Source: Methylocystis bryophila (GTDB lineage Bacteria; Pseudomonadota; Alphaproteobacteria; Rhizobiales; Beijerinckiaceae). From it: a DNA stretch of 64,000 nt. A program made the translations under genes and the position numbers. Each line of letters opens with the position of its first letter. Position 1 is the first letter of the stretch. The notes under the pieces are model-generated. The model was not told where the DNA came from. It worked only from the letters and a program-made list of their open reading frames with translations, and did no database searches. Location: NCBI RefSeq assembly GCF_027925445.1, contig NZ_AP027149.1, forward strand, positions 2,413,501 through 2,477,500, given 5' to 3'. Positions 42,019-50,545 of the stretch are shown here, piece by piece.

Positions 42019-42951
42019 TCAAATCCCTGCGCCATCGGAGAAGGATTCGACGCGCGCCTTGGCCTGGGTGATGTTGCTTCCGGGGGGAACGCTGTGCGTG
42101 AGCCAGACGTTGCCGCCGATGGAGGATCCGCGGCCCACGGTGATTCGCCCGAGAACCGTGGCGCCGGCGTAGATCGCCACTTCGTCCTCGATGATAGGGT
42201 GACGCGGCTGGCCTTTCACGAGGGCGCCGTTTGCATCTGTTTCGAATCGCTTCGCGCCGAGCGTCACCGCCTGATAGAGACGCACGCGCTTGCCAATGCG
42301 CGCGGTCTCCCCGATCACGACGCCTGTGCCATGGTCGATGAAGAAGCTTTCGTCGATCTCGGCGCCGGGATGGATGTCGATTCCCGTCTCCGCATGCGCG
42401 AGCTCGGCGACGATTCGCGCGAGCATCGGCGCGCCGAGCAGATAAAGCTGATGCGCCAGACGATGCCGGATGACGGCCGCGACGCCGGGATAGCAGAAGA
42501 TCACCTCGTCGAGGCTTCTCGCGGCCGGATCGCCGTCGAAGGCGGCCCGGACGTCGGTGTCGAGCAGCGCGCGCGTCTTCGGCAGCGTCTGCGCGAAGGC
42601 GCGCGTCATCTCTTTCGCCTTCTGCGCCAGCGCCGCGGCGTCCATCCCGTTAGCGAGCTGCAGTTCTCGGCGGATTTGCTCGCGCAGGCTCGCGAGCGCC
42701 GAGTCGAGCGTCACATTGAGAAAGCCTTCAAGGTCGGGAAGCGCGTGGGCGGGCGCGAAGTGACGCGGATAGAGCGTCGCGACCAGGTCTTCGACGATCG
42801 CTTTGATGGACGCGCGAGACGGCAGCTCGGGTGGCGGGCCGTTGGGATAGCGGCGCTGCGACAGTTTTCGCAGCGCGTTGAGGGAGCGCACGACGCCGCC
42901 CACGTCAATGGCGTCGTCTTGAAGGAATGGCGGCTCGACGTGCTTCGTCAT
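42019..42951 (-). CDS. cysE: Serine O-acetyltransferase (EpsC type)
   Basis: The 310-residue enzyme makes O-acetylserine from serine and acetyl-CoA, the substrate of cysteine synthase. An alpha-helical N-terminus typical of the EpsC branch precedes the hexapeptide-repeat domain. This contains 'TGIDIHPGAEIDESFFIDHG' then 'TGVVIGETARIG' and ends 'GNVWLTHSVPPGSNI'. It is divergent from the XRE regulator and encapsulin genes. EpsC genes are known neighbours of family 2A encapsulins, so it probably belongs to the same sulfur system. Confidence 0.92.
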   Translation of the reverse strand: MTKHVEPPFLQDDAIDVGGVVRSLNALRKLSQRRYPNGPPPELPSRASIKAIVEDLVATLYPRHFAPAHALPDLEGFLNVTLDSALASLREQIRRELQLANGMDAAALAQKAKEMTRAFAQTLPKTRALLDTDVRAAFDGDPAARSLDEVIFCYPGVAAVIRHRLAHQLYLLGAPMLARIVAELAHAETGIDIHPGAEIDESFFIDHGTGVVIGETARIGKRVRLYQAVTLGAKRFETDANGALVKGQPRHPIIEDEVAIYAGATVLGRITVGRGSSIGGNVWLTHSVPPGSNITQAKARVESFSDGAGI

Positions 42952-43345
42952 CTTCTTCCAGTTCTTCCTGGCGCTTATTTAATAGGCCGGCGCGAGCATG
43001 GGCGCAGGGGACTTCCCCCTGCGCCCGGCCCGCCATGCCCGCACTGACCAGCCAAGCTTCGCAATGCTTCAAGGACTGCATGATCCGGCAGAACGGAGGA
43101 TGGGGTTCCGGCGTGGGGAGAGGGACGCCGGAGGGTCGGACGCATCCTGCTGGCTCATGAGTCCTTGAAGCCTTGGCTACTATATCTATAAATATGATAG
43201 AGTAAATTAAAATTTTTGGGCCTATCCCAATGTTGAACATGAGATAGTAAAATCAATTGCTTGAGCGAGCCGATCTCGGTGGGCGGGCGCTTCCGCTCCG
43301 TAAGTGGCCTTGACGCGGGTTAGGGTTCGCAAATAGTTTAGTAGC
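42952..43345. other. Divergent promoter region between cysE and the XRE-cupin gene
   Basis: GC-rich sequence up to about 43170 is followed by an AT-rich part (43178-43215) with TATATCTATAAATATGATAG, a likely promoter or operator zone. A second AT-rich patch with TAGTTTAGTAGCATGATAG precedes the regulator start. No gene is supportable. Confidence 0.45.
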
Positions 43346-43984
43346 ATGATAGATAATATCAACAAAAGCGCGCCCCCTCCGCCGCTCCGAAGCTCACGGA
43401 GGCCTCGAGTCGAGCGGCTGGGCGCGATGGTCGCGGAGCGGCTGCAGCGGCTGATCAATCGCAAGGGTCGCAGCTACGAAAAGATCGCCGATCTTAGCGG
43501 GCTCGACGTGGCCGAGCTGCGCCGTATCGGCCATGGCGAGGAGGCTCCGACGATCGCGCATCTTTGGCGGATCGCCAATGCGCTGGGCGTGCCTTTCGGC
43601 AGCCTGATCGCCTCGAAGGAAAGCTCGGGCCTGCTCGTCATGCGCAAGATCGAAACGCCCGCCCTTCGCTCCGGCGATGGCGGCTTCGTCTCGCGCGCGC
43701 TCTATCCTTACGACTCGCAACGTCCGATCGAGTTCTATCACGTCACGATCGGCGCTTCGCATATTGAGCGCTCCGAGGCCCACCCTCCCGGAACGAAGGA
43801 GACGCTTGTCGTCGCCAGGGGCTCGATCGAGGTCATCGTCGGGAGAGAGGCGCCCGTGCAGCTCGACGAAGGCGACGCCGTGGATTTTCTAGCCGACGCG
43901 CCGCACAGCTATCGCAATCTCGGCGTCGTGCCGGCCATCGTCTATCTCGTGATGTCCTACGAGACGCTCACCGGCGGGGCGTGA
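43346..43984 (+). CDS. XRE-family regulator with C-terminal cupin domain
   Basis: The 212-residue protein has an HTH_3 domain at about 30-85 ('KIADLSGLDVAELRRIGHGE' then EAPTIAHLWRIANAL). A small cupin domain follows at about 125-205 ('THPPGTKE'-like segment, 'VVARGSIEVIVG', 'LDEGDAVDFLADAPHSYRNL'). Such proteins sense small metabolites in the cupin and control neighbouring genes. Directly upstream of the encapsulin gene, it is the best candidate regulator of this sulfur locus. Ligand unknown. Confidence 0.85.
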   Translation: MIDNINKSAPPPPLRSSRRPRVERLGAMVAERLQRLINRKGRSYEKIADLSGLDVAELRRIGHGEEAPTIAHLWRIANALGVPFGSLIASKESSGLLVMRKIETPALRSGDGGFVSRALYPYDSQRPIEFYHVTIGASHIERSEAHPPGTKETLVVARGSIEVIVGREAPVQLDEGDAVDFLADAPHSYRNLGVVPAIVYLVMSYETLTGGA

Positions 43985-44048
43985 CGCGCGCTGAGCGAGA
44001 CCTTTCGTACATCGATTTTATATGAGTTTACACTTTCGCTCGACTAAT

Positions 44049-44062
44049 AAATATCGATATTT
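44049..44062. promoter_or_regulatory. Perfect 14-bp palindrome upstream of the encapsulin gene
   Basis: AAATATCGATATTT is self-complementary. It lies in the AT-rich gap between the regulator and the encapsulin gene, next to TTGACG (44061-44066), which could be a -35 element. A binding site for the XRE-cupin protein is plausible. Confidence 0.45.
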
Positions 44063-44226
44063 GACGCAAATTTCAAATATAAACCGTTGCAGCTCAGCCT
44101 AAGAGATAGTAAAGGAGGTGCGTCGACGGCTTGCGCCGCTCGAATTCGCAAAAATCTCCTGCGCAGCCGGCTTCGCAGCCGAGGCCTTCCGCGGCGTAGC
44201 CGTTTTCCATGCCCCGAGGGAAATTC

Positions 44227-45174
44227 ATGACGTCCGAACCGGAAATCCGCCGAACCTTGAGCGAGTCAGGGGCGCGCCAGCTCGCCAACGCGACCAAGAC
44301 GCGCCCGCAGTGGTCGGGCGTCACGCCGCGCTGGCTCGTCTCCTTCCTGCCCTGGGTCCCGGTCGAGGCCGGCATCTACCGCCTGAACCGTGTGGTGGAA
44401 TCGGTCGCGCTCACGGACGCGGACGTGCAGTGCAGCCCGGCGCGCGATCGCGACGCTGACCTGCCAGAGACCTTCGTTCCCTATGAAGAGGCTCCGCGCG
44501 AATATTCGATGAATGCGGTGACGACCGTTCTCGATGTGCAGACGCGCGTCTCCGATCTTTACAACCACCCCTACGACCAGATTCAGGAGCAGGTGCGCCT
44601 CCTCACCGAGAAGGTGAAGGAGAAGCAGGAATCGGAGCTCATCAACAATCCGGAATACGGGTTTCTCGCCAACGCCGCGCCATCGATGAAGATCAAGACG
44701 CGCACCGGCGCGCCGCAGCCCGACGATCTCGACGAGCTTATCACCAAAGTGTGGAAGGAGCCGGCCTTCTTCCTCGCGCATCCGCGCGCCATCGCCTCTT
44801 TCGGCCGCGAATGCACGCGCCGCGGCGTGCCGCCGCCGACGGTGACGCTCTTCGGCAGCCCTTTCATCACCTGGCGCGGCATACCGCTCATCCCGAGCGA
44901 CAAGCTCTATATCGACGACAACGGCAAGACCAATATTCTGCTGCTGCGCACCGGCGAGAAAAAGCAGGGCGTCATCGGCCTGTTCCAGCCGGGCGTGCCG
45001 GGCGAGGTGGCGCCGAGCCTCTCGGTGCGCTTCATGGGCATCAACCGCAAGGCGATCGCCTCCTATCTGATCTCGCTCTATTGCTCGGCCGCGGTGCTCA
45101 CGCATGACGCGCTCGGCGTGCTCGAGGACGTCGATGTGGGCAAGTATCACGACTACGGCGACAAGTACAAGTGA
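44227..45174 (+). CDS. Family 2A encapsulin shell protein (SrpI-like)
   Basis: The 315-residue product matches SrpI/major membrane protein I, the HK97-fold shell protein of family 2A encapsulins. Recognised parts include 'LYNHPYDQIQEQVRLLTEKV', 'ELINNPEYGFLANAAPSM', 'FFLAHPRAIASFGRECTRRG' and the terminal 'LGVLEDVDVGKYHDY'. There is no cNMP-binding insertion, so it is 2A, not 2B. ATG 44227 follows GAGGG; an ATG 18 bp upstream is less well placed. Next is its cargo, a cysteine desulfurase. Shells of this family enclose the desulfurase and have been linked to sulfur storage. Confidence 0.94.
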   Translation: MTSEPEIRRTLSESGARQLANATKTRPQWSGVTPRWLVSFLPWVPVEAGIYRLNRVVESVALTDADVQCSPARDRDADLPETFVPYEEAPREYSMNAVTTVLDVQTRVSDLYNHPYDQIQEQVRLLTEKVKEKQESELINNPEYGFLANAAPSMKIKTRTGAPQPDDLDELITKVWKEPAFFLAHPRAIASFGRECTRRGVPPPTVTLFGSPFITWRGIPLIPSDKLYIDDNGKTNILLLRTGEKKQGVIGLFQPGVPGEVAPSLSVRFMGINRKAIASYLISLYCSAAVLTHDALGVLEDVDVGKYHDYGDKYK

Positions 45175-45236
45175 CGATCCCAGGGCGCCAATAACGGAAA
45201 GCCGATTTTCGTGAAGCGCGCGCTTTGATCTTTTCT

Positions 45237-45287
45237 GATCGGTCGCATTTTCCGCCTTCAGGCGTGTTCGCCTGAGGCCGTGTGACC
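45237..45287. repeat. REP-type palindrome between shell and cargo genes
   Basis: GATCGGTCGC...CCTTCAGGCG/CGCCTGAGG...GTGTGACC is a divergent member of the GATCACG/TTCAGGCGG palindrome family. It sits in the 166-bp gap between the encapsulin and desulfurase genes and could trim or stabilise the mRNA, changing the shell-to-cargo ratio. Confidence 0.65.
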
Positions 45288-45340
45288 CCGCCGGCGGCCA
45301 AGAACCGCCGGCGTCTCGACCTCGTCAAGGAACGCCCAGC

Positions 45341-47614
45341 ATGTCATCTGCGCAGTCGATCCCGGCGTCGCCCCGCCCGCCCGCGACCGACGTTCCCTCC
45401 CATGAGACGCTGGAGCATCACGCGCCTGCGCCCGTCGATCCGCAGATGATCGCGCAGATGGCGAACGCCTTCTTCCAGCTGCAGCCGCACCAGGTTCCGC
45501 CCGCGCCCATCGTCCCGGGCGTTCCGGTCGCCGCCCCGCTCGCACCGGACGTCCCCGCGCCGTCGGTGGTCACGACCGTCGCGCCTTATGCGCCGGCGAG
45601 GGCGTCCTATGGCCCGCCGGACGTTCCGCCGACGACCATTCCTTCGGTCGTGCCGACGCCCAATGTCGCGGCGCCGGCTGCGCCGACCAGTTCGCAGCCC
45701 GGCTCGCGTCCGCTCGGCATGCCGGATCCGCCGCGTCCCGGCGCTTCTGTCGGAGCGCTGGAAGCCGAGGTTCCGGACGCCATCGATTACGCGTCGATCC
45801 CGCGACTGTTCGGAGAAGCCCTCGCGCTCGCCGCGCAGGAAGACGCCGCGCCGCAGCTCGCGCCCGCCTCGACGCCCATTCCGGGCGGCGGCACGCCACA
45901 GGGCGCAGACAATCTCTATTTTCTCCACGAGCGCTCCGCTTTCGGCGCGCCGGGGAGCCTTCCGGCTACGCAACCGGCGCCGGGGCGTTTTGAACAGCCT
46001 CCAGCGGGCTATTCGGGCGAGTCCGCAGCCGAGCCGGGGAGGCGCCCAGTCGCCCCGACGACCTATCCGAGCACCCCGTCAAGCAACCCGAATTCAGGCG
46101 CGTCGCCCGGCGAAGCCTTCGTTATTCCGACGCCGTCGCAGTCCGATCCGCATCGCCTCTCCGACGCGGCGGCGCTTGCGACTCCGCCCGCGCCGGGGCC
46201 GGGATTTGAAGGCTTCGACAGCGCGTTATCGCCCGGCGCCGCCGGGCCTGCGGCGAGCGACGCGCTCTACTTCACGACGCAGGCCGGCGGTCATCCCGGC
46301 CTCCTCGAGACGGTCCCCGCAGCGCCCAAAGAGCCGCCGCCCGGCTACTCGCCTCAGCTCACGGAGAGCGCGCCCTCGACGCGACAGCTCTTCGATCCCT
46401 ATCGCGTAAAGCGCGACTTCCCCATTCTGCAGCAGCAGGTGCACGGCAAGCCGCTGGTGTGGCTCGACAACGCCGCGACGACGCAGAAGCCGCAGGCGGT
46501 GATCGACCGTCTCGCGCATTTCTACGAATATGAGAACTCCAATATTCATCGCGCCGCGCATGCGCTCGCGGCGCGCTCCACCGACGCCTATGAAGCGGCG
46601 CGCGAGAAGGCGCGGCGATTCCTGCGGGCGCCGTCGTCCAAGGACATCATCTTCGTGCGCGGCGCGACGGAGGGGATCAATCTGGTCGCGCAGGCCTGGG
46701 GACGGCGCAACGTCAGGGAGGGCGACGAGATCGTCGTCTCCTGGCTCGAGCACCACGCCAATATCGTGCCCTGGCAGCAGCTTTGCGCCGAGAAGGGCGC
46801 GCGGCTGCGCGTCGCCCCGGTCGACGACCGCGGCGAGCTGATTCTCGAGGAATATGAGAAGCTCCTCAATCCCTCGACGCGCATCGTCGCAATGACGCAA
46901 GTCTCGAACGCGCTCGGCACGGTGACGCCCGTGCGCGAGATCACCGCGATGGCGCATCGTCATGGCGCGCGCGTGTTGATCGACGGCGCGCAGTCGGTTC
47001 CGCACAAGGCCGTCGACGTGCAGGAGATCGACTGCGACTTCTTCGTCTTCTCCGGACACAAGGTGTTCGGCCCGACCGGCATCGGCGTGGTCTATGGCAA
47101 GGACGAGGTGCTGAAGGACATGCCGCCCTGGCAGGGGGGCGGCAATATGATCGCCGACGTCACCTTCGAGAAGACGATCTTCCAGGGACCGCCAGAGAGG
47201 TTCGAAGCCGGCACCGGCAATATCGCCGACGCGGTGGGGCTGGGCGCGGCGCTCGATTATGTCGAGAGCATCGGCATGGAGGCGATCGCGCGCTACGAGC
47301 ATGATCTGCTGCTCTACGCGACCGAGAAGATGCTGACCGTTCCCGGCCTGACCTTCATCGGCACGGCGCCGGAAAAGGCGTCGGTGCTGTCCTTCGTCCT
47401 GCAGGGACATGAGCCTCTGGATGTCGGCAAGGCGCTCGATCGCGAGGGCATTGCCGTGCGCGCCGGCCATCATTGCGCCCAGCCGATCCTGCGCCGCTTC
47501 GGCCTCGAGGCCACCGTGCGCCCCTCGCTCGCCTTCTACAACACTTGCGCCGACGTCGATGCGCTCGTCTCGGCTCTCCGGCGACTGCAGAACGGGCGGA
47601 GCTCCGGCATTTAG
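45341..47614 (+). CDS. Encapsulated cysteine desulfurase (SufS type) with disordered cargo domain
   Basis: Residues 350-757 form a class II (SufS/CsdA) cysteine desulfurase. PLP lysine is K574 in 'FVFSGHKVFGPTGIGVVYG' and catalytic cysteine is C712 in 'RAGHHCAQPILRRFG'. The first ~345 residues are Pro/Ala-rich and disordered, as in known family 2A encapsulin cargo. They carry short conserved islands 'DYASIPRLFGEALALAAQE', 'DNLYFLHERSAFG' and 'DALYFTTQAGGHP', probably shell-docking motifs. It releases sulfur from cysteine as an enzyme-bound persulfide. It directly follows the shell gene. Confidence 0.94.
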   Translation: MSSAQSIPASPRPPATDVPSHETLEHHAPAPVDPQMIAQMANAFFQLQPHQVPPAPIVPGVPVAAPLAPDVPAPSVVTTVAPYAPARASYGPPDVPPTTIPSVVPTPNVAAPAAPTSSQPGSRPLGMPDPPRPGASVGALEAEVPDAIDYASIPRLFGEALALAAQEDAAPQLAPASTPIPGGGTPQGADNLYFLHERSAFGAPGSLPATQPAPGRFEQPPAGYSGESAAEPGRRPVAPTTYPSTPSSNPNSGASPGEAFVIPTPSQSDPHRLSDAAALATPPAPGPGFEGFDSALSPGAAGPAASDALYFTTQAGGHPGLLETVPAAPKEPPPGYSPQLTESAPSTRQLFDPYRVKRDFPILQQQVHGKPLVWLDNAATTQKPQAVIDRLAHFYEYENSNIHRAAHALAARSTDAYEAAREKARRFLRAPSSKDIIFVRGATEGINLVAQAWGRRNVREGDEIVVSWLEHHANIVPWQQLCAEKGARLRVAPVDDRGELILEEYEKLLNPSTRIVAMTQVSNALGTVTPVREITAMAHRHGARVLIDGAQSVPHKAVDVQEIDCDFFVFSGHKVFGPTGIGVVYGKDEVLKDMPPWQGGGNMIADVTFEKTIFQGPPERFEAGTGNIADAVGLGAALDYVESIGMEAIARYEHDLLLYATEKMLTVPGLTFIGTAPEKASVLSFVLQGHEPLDVGKALDREGIAVRAGHHCAQPILRRFGLEATVRPSLAFYNTCADVDALVSALRRLQNGRSSGI

Positions 47615-47659
47615 CGTGGGCGTTGACCCGCAGCGTGCAACCGGCAGCCCTCGGCGTAA

Positions 47660-47866
47660 TCACGCCTGGTGACGAGGAGGACGCTCGTGTGCTTTCTCGT
47701 TACGAAACGCCTCCGTCGCCGCCTCGCGTCTCGCCTTCTCCGCCTCCCGATCATAGAGAGGCGTCTCTAAATCCGCCTGGGGCAGATCCAAATCCATAGG
47801 CCTCACAGTTGGCCTAGTTTCCTTGGGGCTACGGGGTTCGGTGTTAGGCTGCTTGGACGTAGCCAT
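47660..47866 (-). CDS. Small charged disordered protein
   Basis: The 68-residue product starts at ATG 47866 with an AAGGAA site at good spacing. It is rich in Pro, Glu, Lys and Arg with a helical stretch 'DREAEKARREAATEAFRNEK' and no hydrophobic core. It is convergent with the desulfurase gene, 45 bp away. I do not recognise it. The ribosome site and ATG favour a real gene, but low complexity keeps confidence moderate. Confidence 0.5.
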   Translation of the reverse strand: MATSKQPNTEPRSPKETRPTVRPMDLDLPQADLETPLYDREAEKARREAATEAFRNEKAHERPPRHQA

Positions 47867-47885
47867 GATGCGTTTCCTTGCTCAC

Positions 47886-47988
47886 TAGAGCATGTCCCGG
47901 AAAAGTGCGAAGCGGTTTTCCGGTCAGGACATGCTCCAACCTTTGATTTGGCGCGATTCCTTATCGCTCGAACGATTCCGTTCGAGCG
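47886..47988. repeat. REP-type palindromes between the small gene and cysK
   Basis: 47886-47938 pairs TAGAGCATGTCCCGGAAAA with TTTTCCGGTCAGGACATGCT, a palindrome common in Rhizobiales genomes. 47965-47988 is a perfect hairpin CGCTCGAACG/CGTTCGAGCG with an ATTC loop. Confidence 0.8.
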
Positions 47989-48162
47989 GGAAACGCGCTA
48001 GCGCCGCGCGCTCCTTTTCAGAGGCGCGAACCTTCCGATGCAGGTAGCGGCGCGAGCTTGCACGGCAATGCCGCTGCGACGATCTCCTGCGGAGGCTTCC
48101 ATTCGCCGGTCAAAGGCAGGGCCGCTCGCAAGAAGACCACGGGCAGAAGTATAAATTATCAA

Positions 48163-48190
48163 TTGACACATTTTATAAATTTAGTAGTCT
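48163..48190 (+). promoter_or_regulatory. Candidate promoter of the cysK-serA-rrf2 genes
   Basis: TTGACA at 48163-48168, a 16-nt AT-rich spacer and TAGTCT at 48185-48190 lie 29 bp before the cysK start. The element is in the only AT-rich patch of the gap 47867-48219, which is otherwise REP sequence. The TTTAGTAG part recurs before the XRE-cupin gene (about 43335), perhaps a shared regulator site. Confidence 0.5.
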
Positions 48191-48219
48191 AACTTCAAAT
48201 TGGAGCTTTGGAGGTCGGC

Positions 48220-49197
48220 ATGCCGCGCTGGTTTGAGGACAATTCCCTTTCGATCGGCCGCACGCCGCTGGTGCGCCTGAACCGAGTAACGGACGGCGCT
48301 CCGGCAACCGTTTTGGCGAAAATCGAGGGCCGCAATCCGGCCTATTCCGTCAAGTGCCGGATCGGCGCCGCCATGGTGCGGGACGCGGAGAAGCGCGGGC
48401 TTCTCACCCCCGGCCGCGGGATCGTCGAGCCGACCAGCGGCAATACCGGCATTGCGCTCGCCTTTGTCGCCGCCTCGCGCGGCATTCCGTTGACGCTGAC
48501 CATGCCCGAGACCATGAGCCTAGAACGGCGCAAGCTCCTGCTCGCCTTCGGGGCCAATTTGATCCTCACCGAAGGCGCGAAAGGCATGGGCGGCGCCGTC
48601 GCCAAGGCCGAAGAGATCGCCGCTTCCGATCCCGGCCGCTACCTGCTGCTGCAACAGTTCAAAAACCCCGCCAATCCCGCGATCCACGAAGAGACCACGG
48701 GCCCGGAGATCTGGGACGACACCGACGGAGCCGTGGACATTTTCGTCGCCGGCGTGGGCACGGGCGGCACGATCACCGGCGTTTCACGCTTTTTCAAGAA
48801 CGTTAAAGGCAAGCCCGTGCTTTCGGTCGCCGTCGAGCCTTCGGCAAGCCCTGTTCTCACTCAACAGCGCGCAGGCGAGCTGCTGAAGCCGGGCGCTCAT
48901 AAGATTCAAGGCATCGGCGCCGGATTCATTCCCAGTGTTTTAGACCTGTCTCTTGTCGACCTCATCGAACAAGTCACCAATGAAGAGGCGATCCTTTTCG
49001 CGCGACGCCTGAGCAGCGAGGAAGGGATACTCTCGGGCATATCCTGCGGCGCAGCCGCCGCGGTCGCCGTGAGATTGGCCAATCGTCCAGAGAACCAAGG
49101 CAAGACTATCGTCGTGATCCTCCCCGACTCGGGCGAGCGATATTTGAGCACGGTCCTTTTTGAAGGGCTGTTCAACGCGCAGGGCTTGGCGGCGTGA
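48220..49197 (+). CDS. cysK: Cysteine synthase (O-acetylserine sulfhydrylase)
   Basis: The 325-residue PLP enzyme makes cysteine from O-acetylserine and sulfide. The PLP lysine lies in 'NPAYSVKCRIGAAMV', substrate binding in 'EPTSGNTGIALAFVAASRG', and the phosphate loop in 'VGTGGTITGVSRFFK'. ATG 48220 follows TTGGAGG. The gene complements cysE on the other side of the encapsulin genes and starts a run with serA and an Rrf2 gene, so the locus covers serine to cysteine. Confidence 0.95.
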   Translation: MPRWFEDNSLSIGRTPLVRLNRVTDGAPATVLAKIEGRNPAYSVKCRIGAAMVRDAEKRGLLTPGRGIVEPTSGNTGIALAFVAASRGIPLTLTMPETMSLERRKLLLAFGANLILTEGAKGMGGAVAKAEEIAASDPGRYLLLQQFKNPANPAIHEETTGPEIWDDTDGAVDIFVAGVGTGGTITGVSRFFKNVKGKPVLSVAVEPSASPVLTQQRAGELLKPGAHKIQGIGAGFIPSVLDLSLVDLIEQVTNEEAILFARRLSSEEGILSGISCGAAAAVAVRLANRPENQGKTIVVILPDSGERYLSTVLFEGLFNAQGLAA

Positions 49198-49267
49198 CTG
49201 TTTGCCTGCTCCGCGCCGACGCACTCTTTGACGAACGCGCAGCTTAGAGACGCTGTAGGGAAAGTTC

Positions 49268-50455
49268 ATGTTCAACGTGCAGACTTACGACAATATTCCG
49301 GCCGAGCGCTTGCAGTGGGTTTCGCGGGAAAAGTTCTCGATAGGTCCAGAAGTGTCAAGGCCGGACGCGATCCTATTGCGTTCGCACGACCTGCATGACG
49401 CGCCGATACCCGCGACGCTCCTGGCGGTGGGCCGCGCCGGCTCTGGCGTCAACAACATTCCGATCGAGGCGCTTTCGAAGCGCGGGATCCCCGTTTTCAA
49501 TGCGCCGGGAGCCAACGCCAACGCGGTCAAGGAACTCACGATCGCGGCGCTGTTTCTCGCCTCGCGCAACATCGTCGCCGCAGCCGGCTTCGTCCGCAGC
49601 CTGCAAGGCGACGATGCGACGGTTCAAAAGCTCGTGGAAAAAGAGAAAGGGCAATTTGGGGGCTTCGAGCTGGCGGGAAGAAAACTCGGCGTCGTGGGTT
49701 TAGGGGCCATCGGCGTCCAAGTCGCCAACACAGCAATTCAATTGGGGATGCGAGTCTACGGCTTCGACCCGCTCCTGACGGTCGAGCACGCTCTGCATCT
49801 ATCGCCGTCAGTCACGAGCGTTGGCAGTCTCGACGATCTCCTGACGGAAGTGGACTTTTTGACGCTTCACATTCCTCTCGACAATGACACGAGGCGCTTG
49901 ATCGACGGGCGTCGCTTGTCGAGACTGAATGATGGAGCCGTCTTGATCAACTTTTCCCGCGCCGGCGTCGTCGAGGAGGCGGCAGTCTGCGCGGCGCTGC
50001 AATCAGGAAAGCTTCACGCTTACGTCACCGATTTTGCAACTCGGACGATTCTCGATCAACCACGCGCGATCGTGCTGCCGCATCTCGGCGCGTCAACCGC
50101 AGAAGCGGAGTCCAACTGCGTCAACTCGGTTGTCGAATCCGTCGTGGATTTCTTGGAGAACGGCGAGATCCGCAACTCGGTGAACTTCCCGAAAGTCACG
50201 TTGCCGCGGAGCGGCGGAACTCGTTTGGCGATCGCGAATGAGAACGCCCCCGGCGTCGTAAGTCGAATTTCGTCCGCTTTGGCCGCAGCGGAACTGAACA
50301 TCGAGAACCTGTCGAACAAATCCCGCGACGACTACGCATTTACGCTTGTTGATTTGAACGCGGACATCGGGCCCGAAACCCTCCAGCTCATTCGCTCGAC
50401 GAAAGGCGTGTTGTCCGCCCGTCTGATCCCCAAGTCGGCGGGCTTCTTCGAGTGA
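49268..50455 (+). CDS. serA: D-3-phosphoglycerate dehydrogenase with ACT domain
   Basis: The 395-residue product has a 2-hydroxyacid dehydrogenase core with NAD motif 'GVVGLGAIGVQVANTAIQLG' and active Arg/Glu/His segments ('INFSRAGVVEEAAV', 'VLPHLGAST'). A C-terminal ACT domain 'NENAPGVVSRISSALAAAEL' probably gives serine feedback. It starts serine synthesis. Placed 70 bp after cysK, it supplies precursor for cysteine; methanotrophs with the serine cycle also have a high serine flux. A second housekeeping serA may exist elsewhere. Confidence 0.92.
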   Translation: MFNVQTYDNIPAERLQWVSREKFSIGPEVSRPDAILLRSHDLHDAPIPATLLAVGRAGSGVNNIPIEALSKRGIPVFNAPGANANAVKELTIAALFLASRNIVAAAGFVRSLQGDDATVQKLVEKEKGQFGGFELAGRKLGVVGLGAIGVQVANTAIQLGMRVYGFDPLLTVEHALHLSPSVTSVGSLDDLLTEVDFLTLHIPLDNDTRRLIDGRRLSRLNDGAVLINFSRAGVVEEAAVCAALQSGKLHAYVTDFATRTILDQPRAIVLPHLGASTAEAESNCVNSVVESVVDFLENGEIRNSVNFPKVTLPRSGGTRLAIANENAPGVVSRISSALAAAELNIENLSNKSRDDYAFTLVDLNADIGPETLQLIRSTKGVLSARLIPKSAGFFE

Positions 50456-50545
50456 GCCGCGAGCGCGGCGGGTCACGACGGCGAACATAATCAGTCTATA
50501 GGGAGCGCGCGCTATGCCCTCTCGACTTTTCGGTGGACGGATCTG

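Noticed and set aside
42094..43047. 317-codon plus-strand frame across cysE
   Set aside because: Shadow of cysE, whose hexapeptide repeats and motifs are unambiguous on the other strand.
44094..44210. 38-residue Cys-containing frame on the minus strand before the encapsulin gene
   Set aside because: No good ribosome site, and it overlaps the encapsulin leader; cannot be supported from sequence alone.
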